In this document: piece after piece, positions 1-10,073 of the stretch | How positions within the stretch are numbered: position 1 is the stretch's first letter | How the letters are laid out: each line of letters opens with the position of its first letter | NCBI RefSeq assembly: GCF_000004075.3 | Contig: NC_026661.2 | Location: forward strand, 22,100,307 to 22,164,306 | Reading direction: 5' to 3' | Source of the DNA: Cucumis sativus | Taxonomy: Eukaryota; Streptophyta; Magnoliopsida; Cucurbitales; Cucurbitaceae | Length of the DNA: 64,000 nt | Notes under the pieces: generated by a model | What the model saw: only the letters and a program-made list of their open reading frames with translations | Databases searched by the model: none | Told to the model about the DNA's origin: nothing | Position numbers and translations under genes: made by a program

Positions 1-2919
1 CAACCCAATTTTGTGGGCACATTATATACTTGATATAATTATTAGTTTAGTTGAAAGAATCCTCAAAGTCTAAGGGCATAACTTGATTTTTTTTTCTTTT
101 TATTTTCTGATAAGAAATGAAGTTCTCATTGGAAAAGAAAATTGAAAGAATATAAGCATCAATGTTACCGATGTGTGATAGCTATTTAAATTAAAGAAAA
201 TACCTCTTGCTGAAGCTTTTCTTTCAAAATCTTTAGATCTTCTCCCGGTATTCCTCTAATACTAAGCAACAAAGCAATAAACCCAAAAATCAATATATTA
301 TTATGCTAAAGAATGAAATATTCTTTTTAACTCAAATAACCTAGGGTATGTTTGGTAGGCAAATCAGAAATAAAAATTTGAAAAAAAGGGGTTCAATAAA
401 AACAAAGTAGCAGTTTATCTTTTTAAATATATGTTTGGTAGCAGATTTAGAAATTGATCCCAATTTAAACAATTGTTCCAGATGTGTTTGATATAATACA
501 TGTATAAATTAAAAAGAACTAATTGCAGTTATCCACTAAATATTAGGTTGAGTATAAACTACTATTAATTAAGTTATAATTTATGAACATGTCTTCGGTT
601 AAGAATTTTGAATGATATTTTACACTATCAAATAATTTATAATGCATTATAACTTATACAACATTTTAATTTAACAAAAAATGAATTGAGTTTATAATAT
701 GAGCAATATTTTTTAAAATGTTTTAGTACATTTTAAATATAAATTTTCAAATTCAAGATTTCGATACAATAAAACATAGAAAAACATTGTTTTCAAAAGT
801 TGCAGTATTTGAATCACATACTTTGGAAAAAATAAAATAAAAAACATATCTGCAACTGCATATAGAACCTGAAAACATAAAAGTAAAACTGGATTGCCTA
901 CCAAACAACCCCCTAATGTGCCGCCAGAACGAGTCTGGGAATCAAAATCCACAACCTAACTAGGCAACTTAGATTAAATCTTTATGTTTATTTTGAATCA
1001 TTGAAGTAAAGGATACTAAGGATTCACCTAAGTATTTACAAGCACAGTATAATTATACAACCTTTTCACATTCAAAAGTGGAGGTTCATCAGGATACTTC
1101 TCTGTATGAGAGAAAATCAAACCCAGCTGAACTGCAAAAAAATTGGGCAAGAGCTTACTACCACATAAATTACTGATCCTATATTAGGACGGTAAGAAAG
1201 TAGTTAACCTCTATGTATATCTATTAGCAAGGAAACTTAAGTAAGAACAACCTGGCATAATTGTTGATTCATCTGTCTCATCATCCTATTGAAAACAACA
1301 AAGGTAATGAACATTAAGATCATAAAGTTCAATAGGTCGACTTTCTTTGGTGACAATCAGCAAGTAAGCAAATAACGCTAAATTATAATAGGTCCTAATC
1401 TTTCACAATGAAAATGTCTCCAAAACCACAAAGCAAATTGATAACTATTATATCCAGGGTAGAATGTAATAAGGAAAATATTAACTGCTTCTCACGAATG
1501 GCCACCGAAAAAGATTTACCATAATATTTGAAATATTGTTCTAAGAACTGCTTCAAGAAATATGAAATGCTCGTTTCAAAAGTTCTAGTTTGAAGTACAA
1601 CTTAAATTAAACCCAAATTCTTAAGTAACCAAAATAGTAGAACTCAATCCATTTGTACCTATACTAAAGCTAAGCTCTTCACAGCGGAGTAGATATATCC
1701 AAAATTTTCAACCATTGTGCTCCCCCTATCTTCCTCCCTTCTTTAAAGAGGAAAAGAGAGTCGGCACAATTATCATATCCTGTTCATCTCAGAATCCAGC
1801 ATAGCACTTATCATTAGCACTAAGTAGGATGCTTATTGCTTACCATGCAGAAAAAGTAGAACAATTGGGAAACAGAGACACACATACCTGTGGAGACAGT
1901 GTTATTTGAAAACATCTACTAGAAGTGTTTAGGCCACTCTCACTTGAGTGAATTTCTGACATAGAATACAGACAGAAAAGGGCACCTGACAAGTTAAAAG
2001 AGAGAAAAGGTAGCGAAGCACTTTGAATTCTAAGAGACAAATGTGTCACAAACCTTTGAACTCGTCCATAAGTATAGCTTCCAATGCTTCAATTTCCATT
2101 TCCTGCTCTTGTGCATAGTCTACAAGCCGAATCGAACACCAACTGTTAGAATTTATGGGGACATAATGAAAAGTCCAGACAAAATATAATCCAGTATATA
2201 AGCACGGGCACACACATCAATTCATTAGATATTGAAGTATAGGATTGTATGTTATCCAATCACACCCAAAGTATTCAAGTCCTGTAATCTCACATTAATT
2301 TGATCACATTAACATGTTCATTTTTATTTTGTCCAATAAATAGGAATAATTTTGTCAAAGCAAAGTATGAAGGCGCTATGCTAATAAAGACCTATATATT
2401 CAAGTTCTGTTGGTCTCGTATCATAGGGAAAGTGTAACACGTGCTGGCAATTACACGCACTTCGTCAAAGCAAAATATGAAGGCACAGTACTACAAAGTA
2501 TATGCTAATTATCGGACTTCAGACTTCTGCTGTCCCCATCGAAATCCCCATACTCTCGCCCAGCCCATTAAGTCTATCGTCAATGAGAAAAAAGTTTTTT
2601 TTTTAAAAAGCATTCTTTCATGAAGACCACATCACAGAACTTTCACGATTTGAAAAACATTCAATCTGCAGCTGGTAGAAATCGTTAACATAATCGCAAA
2701 GCATAATACTAGCAGTAGCCAGAAAAGTAAATATAGCAAGAACCAATAGACATTTATATGATCAGGTGAAAAATACTAGCAGAAGTCAGAGCTGAAGCAC
2801 AGACGATAAGAAAGAATCCATATTCAGATAAAGGAAGGATACATAAAACACTTCCAAACTTCCTTAACATTAAGGTGAATCTGAAAGAAGTTGGATAGGG
2901 AAAATTGCGTACCAGTCAT
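1..2919 (-). CDS. RWD-domain protein (RWDD1/GIR2-like), 5' part only
   Basis: The gene runs off the left edge, so only about 99 N-terminal codons are present. Coding exons (high to low) are 2919-2913, 2119-2054, 1955-1888, 1285-1252, 1131-1062 and 255-204, all with GT/AG borders and matching phase. The first exon holds only ATGACTG, and splicing gives MTDYAQEQEMEIEALEAILM. The next exons read EIHSSESGLNTSSRCFQITL, then a short acidic stretch (DDETDESTIMP), then FSHTEKYPDEPPLLNVKR and RGIPGEDLKILKEKLQQE. This is the RWD fold with its YPDEPP signature and matches the plant RWDD1 family. Family knowledge: RWDD1 homologues bind DRG GTPases or GCN1 and act in translation control; the plant role is poorly known. 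The gene is divergent from the PWWP gene, with about 0.9 kb between the start codons. The C-terminal half is outside the window. Confidence 0.9.
342..914. mobile_element. hAT-like MITE in RWD-gene intron
   Basis: The ends form an imperfect terminal inverted repeat: TAGGGTATGTTTGGTAGGC at the left, and TAGGGGGTTGTTTGGTAGGC when the right end is read on the minus strand. The roughly 570-bp interior is AT-rich and encodes nothing. The sequence lies wholly inside the intron between the RWD-gene exons at 1062-1131 and 204-255. The TAGGG/GTTTGGTAGGC end type is common in plant hAT-derived MITEs. I see no clear 8-bp target duplication, so the family call is tentative. Confidence 0.6.
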
Positions 2920-3830
2920 GGCTGCTATAATTGGATTCCGCTTACACCTCTTCCTGGCGTCGCTAAAATGCAATCACGGTCACTGAGCTAATGGAGACCC
3001 CAAAATTACTAATTAAAACAAAAAATCATAAGTTCTTCAGCTCTTTCCCTATGGGATTTGGTAAAGAAAACCAAATATAATGGATTGAGAGGAAAAATTG
3101 TGGGAATTTTTTCGAGTTTGAGGGGGAAAAGAATGGAAGAAAAGGGGGAAATAAAACAGAGGAAATAAACTATAAAAACCCTTGTTGCCCTTGTATTTAT
3201 TTAACCTTTTTCTCGTCTCTGTCTCTCTCTCTTTCTCTCTCTCTCTCTCGCCGAATAGTTTTCATTTTTGAATAAAATTTTATTTACTACCCACCCTTTA
3301 TCACTCTTCACAGAAACCCTCTCTCTTCCCCCACCAAAAGGTTGGTTTTTGATCCGAACTCACATCTCTCTCACACCTGGCTTGGACACCCTTTACACCA
3401 CATACATAAGCTTCTTCAAAGAAAACCCCATAAACATAAATGGATGTCAACAGAAAAATCATATCAAGAACACTGAAAAATATTTTGCAGTAATGTTGAG
3501 AAAGACTCTTAAATCTTGGAGCTCGTTGTAGATCTCTGTTTTTCCCTTAAACCCTTTTCTCCTGTTCTTTCAGTGCCGCTTCCAACTGCTCTTCCTTTCC
3601 CTTTGAAGCTTAAATTTTGGTGTTTCTCTCTGACGCATGCAAGTATGCATTTCTCTTTAATCTAGTTATTCCCAGGGGTTCCTCTTTGTTAGTGGTGTAT
3701 GCATTTGTCGGTGAAAGCAAGGTTTTTACGGTTTTAATCACTACTGATTGCGCTTCAAGATGAACAGCTAAGGGGTTGTTCATTTGAGGAATTCTTTCCC
3801 CTGGTCTTTGGGTTCTGGGGGGTTTTGGAG
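2920..3830. promoter_or_regulatory. Divergent promoter/leader region, RWD and PWWP genes
   Basis: About 910 bp separate two divergent start codons. A CT-rich microsatellite-like tract lies at 3218-3250, probably in or near the 5' leader of the PWWP gene; such tracts are common in plant leaders. A possible 3' splice site just upstream of the RWD start codon suggests that gene has a leader intron. No clean TATA box was recognised for either gene. Confidence 0.5.
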
Positions 3831-6800
3831 ATGGGAAGTTCTAGCGAGGCCAAGGGTATAGATTCATCGGTTGGAGGGTTAGTTTGGGTCCGCCGCCGAA
3901 ATGGGTCGTGGTGGCCGGGCAAGATTTTGGGCCTCGATGAATTGTCGGAGAGTTGTTTGGTTTCTCCGAGATCCGGTACGCCGGTGAAACTTCTAGGTCG
4001 CGAAGACGCTAGCATGTAATTGCTTCTTGTTATTGGTTCATTTTAAGTTCTGTTCTTCATTGATTTGGTTTGTGTGGATTGTATTATCTTCTTGTTCCTG
4101 GCTCTATCTCGTCATTTCCAATTCCTTTGTGTTTACTGGTTAACCCTTTTCGTTCTGCAAGGTTGCGTATGATGTTTGATGTCCGTGTGGTTCTCACTTG
4201 GCTGTTCTTTGAAGCTAAACGTTGACATTTGTGGCTTTTTGCTTTTTGTTTAACAATGATTGCATAAATTCTTTTTGGTGGCTTATAGCTATTAGCTAGA
4301 GATTTGGTCTCTGGAAAGCATGAGTTTTTCCCTTGCAGTTGCATCTACCACTTTTTATGCATCCTGATTTTCCCCTGTTCTCTATGTTTTGAATGTTAGG
4401 TGCCTTATTTTGTTTCTGTTTGAGGTTTTTCTCTCTATTGTGACTATATTCTTACTCTTGTTGGTTTAGTGACTGGTACAATCTTGAGAAATCTAAGAGG
4501 GTGAAGGCATTCCGATGTGGAGAATATGATGAATGCATTGAGAAGGCAAAGGCTTCTGCAGCGAACTCTTGTAAAAAGGCCGTGAAGTATGCCCGGAGGG
4601 AAGATGCTATTCTACATGCTCTTGAGCTTGAGAGTGCCCTTTTAGGCAAGGATCAGTTGGACTTTAGCTACAGGACTCAGAATAATGTTTCAGATGGCGA
4701 CCATGGTATCTTAGTCAGTGAGTCTTCTCCTGTGTCTGATTCTTGTGAAGAAGGGGAAGAAGAGGAAGAAGAAGAAAAAGAAGACGAAGAAAAAGAAGAG
4801 GAAGAGGAGGAGGAAGAAGAGGAAGTCGAAGAGGAAGAAGAAGCCATCATGTCCGATGATGTGAGTAATTCTGAACACGCTTGTCCAAAAAAGAGTAATT
4901 CGGAAGATACCTGTCCTAAAAAGAGTAATTCTGAAGTGAGCTCTGATTCAGCCCCAGAAATCTCTCATTCAGACATTCCTTTGGAAGAAACTAATCATGC
5001 CAGTTCCTCGAAGGTTCTGTCTGAACACAGGAGGAGAACACCAAATGATTCAGAGGATGATGGAACCGAGGGTGTTAAGCGTATGAGAGGACTTGAAGAT
5101 TTGGGTATGGGTTCATTGGCAAACGGGAAGTCCCATGCTGGAGTGCAACTTGAAAAAGTTCAGCAAGAGGATGCTTCCCACTGTGATGCGAATACTGGAA
5201 ACTGTGTGACTAATGGAAATGGAAATCCTCCGAAGATTATTCATATGTATTCATCATCCTTGAGAAGAAAGCGATCACCAGTGGCAACTGTGCAGGAATT
5301 TTTGAAAAGGAAAAATCGCCGTCGGCCATTGACGAAGGTCTTGGAGAGCACAGCAATGGTATCTGTTCCAGTGTTTTGTGATCAGCTCCCTAATACATGT
5401 AGTTCTAACCTATGGGGATCATCTGATGGTAAAATCTCTGAATTAGATACTGAGTCGAAGAGAACTAATTCTTTAGCAGTTATCAATAGTTCAGACGGCA
5501 ATGGCACTGCAGTTTCTTGTGATGATGAAGCCTTTTTAAGTGCATCTGAAGTGTCTCGGATTAACTCTAAGGCAAAGGAAAATGAAGTCTCCAGTATATC
5601 TGAGATCTCTGAGAATAAAACTTCGGACAAGCTATTTGATGTGACATTGGTTAAAGAGGAGAAGCACCCTGCTGGTATGATTGAAGTGAACAATTATGAA
5701 TTTTTAATATATACGTTCTCTTTAGTATGTGTAGGTTCAAATTTTATGTTCTTTAACTGATAAAATTATGTTTTTGGCTTATTTACATTTCTGCTACACC
5801 TTGATTTTATTTTACGGATTCTTCTTGCCTCCTGGTTCATGCTGCCTGTGATTTATATGTGGCTGTGGCATCGTTGATAATACCTTTTTTCCCTTTCATG
5901 TATCATTTTAGAATTAACTTTTTGGTTCATTTGATGACATTATTATTGGTCCTGATGATAGTTGATAGGTTCAGACAGTGCTTGTTTCTCTTTGAATTAC
6001 TTTCTGTCAAGGTGTTCTGCTGTGGCATAGATTGGAAAGTTTTTAGGTTGCATTTGGATGATATTGTACTGATTTTTGTTCCCCAACTGTCAGGTTTTTC
6101 TCCTACAAATCCCTCTTCTTCATCTGGTAGGTCTACAGTTGGTGCTTTAGGAAAGCAGTCCAGTCGAAGTACTCCAGCTGCATCTTTGGAGAACGAGGGA
6201 ACAAAGGAACCCGGTTCTTCAATTTCAGCTGCCACTCGTAATGATAATACTAAGCAAAAGATTGAGAGAGGTACTTCAAGGTGGCAATTGAAGGGAAAGA
6301 GGAAGTCGAGGCATTTAAGTAACTACAGAAAACAAGATTCAAAAAATTCCTTGGATGTGGATGATGCATCTGATGCATGCTTGGTAGGTAAAGTAGAGTA
6401 CAACAACGTTGGGAGATCCCCCTCTGCAAATGATTGTAACCTGCTAGCCAAGTCCAAAAAATTTGCTGAAAGTCAGGTGGATGGACTCTCTGAATGGAGT
6501 AAGCAAGTATCTTACAGGAAACCAAATGCAAGTGAACTGAAAACTGAGATGAAACAATTGCTTGATGACCCTCTAGTACCTCAAAAATTGCTTCCTTATC
6601 GCCAGTCCCGCTTTGCCGTTCATCGATATCAGATGCCAGAATTTTATGTTAGAAATCATGGAGCTAATCCACTATTATATGATGTTGAGCTTGAGGTGAA
6701 AGCCAGCTACAGGCCTCAGCATGTTCCATTGGTTTCTCTGATGAGCAAATTGAATGGTAAAGCCATAGTTGGTCATCCTCTCACAGTTGAAATTGTGGAA

Positions 6801-7163
6801 GATGGGCACTGTGATTCATTATTGACCAGAGCAGATTCTGAACCGGAAGGCAATGAACAATGTTATGTGACAGGCAAGCACACTGCACCTTCAAGAACTC
6901 AAGCCAAACAGTCCAAACAGTCACCATCCCAACCTTGTTTCTCACCCTCCAGATCGCCGAGAATGAAGAAATCTGGGCATTTATGTAAAAAGATCCGCAA
7001 ACTATCATCATTGACTGGAAATCGGCACCAAAATCAGCCAAAACGAATGGTACAGAAGTCTAGTGATCATGTCATCACCTGCATCCCCCTTAAAGTAGTG
7101 TTCAGTCGGATAAACGAAGCAGTGAGCGGTTTAGCCAGACCTTCACACCATGCATTAACATGA
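3831..7163 (+). CDS. PWWP-domain protein (At1g51745-like)
   Basis: Three coding exons: 3831-4015, 4470-5674 and 6094-7163, giving 819 residues. The start is the ATG at 3831; upstream in-frame codons are not ATG. The PWWP domain is at the N-terminus: GGLVWVRRRNGSWWPGKILG (about residues 15-34), LLGREDASIDWYNLEKSKRV across the first splice, then FRCGEYDECIEKAKA. The middle carries a long Glu/Asp/Lys tract (about residues 155-190), a short CPKKSNSE direct repeat, and basic clusters that look like nuclear signals (RRKRSP, KRKNRRRP). The C-terminal half is Ser- and Lys-rich, with a conserved-looking block near YRQSRFAVHRYQMPEFYVRN. Family knowledge: PWWP domains bind methylated histone H3 lysines and DNA in chromatin; this plant subfamily is uncharacterised. 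In-frame extensions at 5675-5757 and 5859-6093 are intron read-through and are excluded. Confidence 0.93.
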
Positions 7164-9097
7164 GGCAACCCATGAATTAGGTTTGTTCTTTGACAGCTTG
7201 CTTAAATTATACAATTTGCACAACCTAGTGTCTGTTCAATTAGAATTGCGGTATGCATACAGCAGCATTCAACATTAAGGTAGATTGATAGAATCAACCG
7301 TACAAGTTCTTTGACATTTTGATATTTGTAGAGAGGAAGTGGTAGGACAGGAGTAGGAAGCATGGTTTCTGTTAGCTCTGTATATATGTAAAAGTAGCGG
7401 CAGAGTTGTAAAGATGGTGATTGGAATCATCTGGTGTTTGGTACTATTGTTGACCTCGTTTAGTTAGTTTTTCTTGGTCCAAGAGTGAAATAACTTCCAT
7501 TCCCATTGTAATGCATGTAAACAATATTGTCACTAATTAATCCTCAGTAAACTTCTAAATTTGTTCTTTAGCTTCCCAATTCTCTGATTCTGTTGGGCAC
7601 TTAAAACACATTCTAACAGCTTTGTGCATGTGATTTTTGTTCAAATTTTTCATGAATCTTACCCGAGATCTAGCATAATATGGTAATCGTTAGAAAAGGT
7701 TCAGAAAAGAAAAGAGTTTTCCATACTAATGACCTATTTTGGAAGGTGCTTCCACTCAACAATTTGTGAGTTCCAATTTCTTCTTGTTATTGCTCTTGCT
7801 CCTTTGAGTTTATGTTTTCCCATTCCTCACTTTTTGTTTTCTCTAGCAAGAAGGATGGAGATAGTGAGAGTGAAAGTTGAGAATACAGTTCCAGTTGATG
7901 TTCCACCAACCAAAATAATATATAATCATCTCAAATAAAAAAGTCCGTTAATACAATTCCTTGAAGTTTCCTTTTGTTTCTAATAAGATCATCCAAAATT
8001 TAAAAAGTAGATTTATATTTCAGTAACGTATTCTGAACAAAATAATACAACCTTTGCCGTTTGCTCATGAATTAAATTTGTTGAAAAGTAAGAATGCAAG
8101 TTTTACTTTTATTACCATCAAACACGGTAGGGTATGCTACCCAATTGCGAAAATTAAGAGGAGATGGAATCAAGACTTTTTCAATGGTCAAAGAGAAATC
8201 CTCAAAACTGAAATTATCCATCCAAGTTAGCAATTTACAATCAAAATTTTGCATTTTTTTTCTGATTTCCAGTGGAGATAGTCTACCTATGCTTTAATTG
8301 ACAAATTGGAGATTACTAGATTCTCTTCTGAATAGGACTAATTTTGAGAGAACGGGGCTAAAACAATTGCAACAATTGATGATTTTTTTACTGAAGTACA
8401 AGAGTTCGAGCATCATACATTTATTTATTTATTTATTTTTGTAAAGATGGTGATTGGAATCATCTGATGTTTAAAAAAAGAATAGAAAAGAATAACTTAA
8501 TCTAAAACCCATTATGATTTGAGAAAGTAAGCTATGGTTTTTTAAACCTCTAACAGCCAGCTAATTCTATGACTAACTGCCTTCCCTTCAATTCCCTTGA
8601 AGGATGTTTTGCATTGACCCCAGAGGTACACCAATAGCTCTGTAATAAACAATGACTTTCGCTTATTTAAATCTGCACATCTAATCCCAAACCTTGATTA
8701 ATTTAATTAATCATATTTTCTATAGAAATGGTCAAAGTTGAATTTCCAGACTTCCAAGTTCACCTGGTTGCAGCTAGAAAGATAAGGTAACAATCATTTT
8801 GGTAAAGATAGAGTAAACTTCTCACATCATTTCACCAGACCATGGTGAAACAGAGATGAGATCATTAGAACAAACCAATGAGCTTAGCAAACCCAAGGCT
8901 TCTTTACAAAGAAACAGTATATTTTGAATGTTCAAAGTCAAAGGAAGTGCCTATACAACACGTATTTGTGCAACATCTGTTACTTGTCCTAGTTGCCATC
9001 TCTGCCATATAAATATGACCCAAAGCCGGACTGTCTCTCTACGGTTGTGCCAAATCCTTGGCTGCTAGACGAGCAGCCAAGAAAAAAAAAAAAGATA
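7164..9097. other. Intergenic region with a repeated 3'-UTR fragment
   Basis: The first several hundred bases are probably the PWWP 3' UTR. The rest has no supported gene. A 34-bp segment at 7406-7439 recurs at 8439-8472 with one mismatch. The short open frames here (for example 7729-7938) start at non-ATG codons or lack family features. Confidence 0.6.
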
Positions 9098-9349
9098 ATG
9101 TCTGTGAAGAAGTCTCTCTCTCTAACAAAGGCCGAGGAGGCCAAGCGCCTCACAAGGCATGAAGCTGCCAGAAAGCGCAGGAGATCTTTTGATCTCTGTT
9201 TTTCGTACCCAGAGATACCGATGGAACGAGGAAAGTCTTTGAAAGAGATGAATTCAGAGAAGTTGAAGACTGGAATCAAGAAATGGGCTAAAGCTGTGGT
9301 GGCTTATGCCCGCACAGTAAGCGACCGCTTTGGAAGCCGACGTCGCTAA
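9098..9349 (+). CDS. Small basic plant protein, function unknown
   Basis: An 83-residue protein starting MSVKKSLSLTKAEEAKRLTR and ending in AVVAYARTVSDRFGSRRR. It is strongly basic, with a KRRRS nuclear-signal-like cluster around residue 25 and a C-terminal amphipathic stretch (GIKKWAKAVVAYARTVSDRF). The open frame extends about 35 codons further upstream, but only from a TTG at 8993, and crosses a 12-A run. I therefore chose the first in-frame ATG at 9098; a spliced upstream exon cannot be ruled out. The WAKAVVAYAR-type ending reminds me of short uncharacterised angiosperm proteins, but I cannot name a family. It lies alone between the PWWP gene and the 3' end of the anoctamin gene. No membrane segment or signal peptide is visible. 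Confidence 0.6.
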   Translation: MSVKKSLSLTKAEEAKRLTRHEAARKRRRSFDLCFSYPEIPMERGKSLKEMNSEKLKTGIKKWAKAVVAYARTVSDRFGSRRR

Positions 9350-10073
9350 TTGAACCAGATGAAGTTTCCATGGAATTTGACTAAATTAGAATGACTCAAT
9401 TTCTCTCTTCAACATGAGGTTTGTTTTTGTGTAAGGAAGACCTTTGAAAGCAAAGTAGTTTCAATGATGATGAGTGCACGTCTTTTGGGTCATTGGTTGG
9501 GGGCTTATGGCTTTCATGAAGAAAATGGATCAGAATGAAACTCATTTGTATTGTGTCATGAAAGCTGAGGATCAAAAACAATGTACATAGTCTACTTTCT
9601 TGTTCCTTCTTCGTTTGAAATAAAATGCACCTTCAACTTTTTCTTGAGGCGTCTGAAATAAAATGCATCTTCAGCTTTTCCTTGATGAATAAAGTGAGAT
9701 TCTCTTTGATAAATGAACGATCACGGAACCAAAACAGTACTAAGATTCCCTGTGTGCAATGAATGATCTACCTCTCCATTCTTTTCCACCCTTCATTCAT
9801 TGAAAGAGGAATGGTCAAATGGGTTTATAAAATCAAACCCACAAAAATTATCGTGTGAATGTTCCAAACAAGAAAACCACCAAAAATTAATAATAACAAA
9901 GAAAGAAAGAAAAACACAAGATGGTGGAGAAAATACATCTATAACCCCCTCCCAAAAAAAAAAAACACCTCGTGTAAATTCAGACTTCTATGATATTCAT
10001 CTATAATTCTATATGCTCTATACCAAAGGATGGAAGTGGAAAGATAATGTGCTTTATCAATACCTTCCTCTTT
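9350..10073. other. Intergenic, overlapping 3' ends
   Basis: Non-coding stretch between two convergent genes, probably mostly their 3' UTRs. A short near-repeat, GAAATAAAATGCA(C/T)CTTCA, appears at about 9617-9636 and 9655-9674. Nothing else was recognised. Confidence 0.5.

Noticed and set aside
713-952. 79-codon minus-strand open frame
   Set aside because: It lies mostly inside the MITE at 342-914 and has no domain.
5675-6093. Open frame continuing between PWWP exons 2 and 3
   Set aside because: It is intron sequence; GT at 5,675 and CAG at 6,091-6,093 restore the family frame (GFSPTNPSSSS).
8993-9097. Upstream extension of the small basic protein
   Set aside because: It starts at TTG, with no in-frame ATG, and passes through a homopolymer run; treated as leader.
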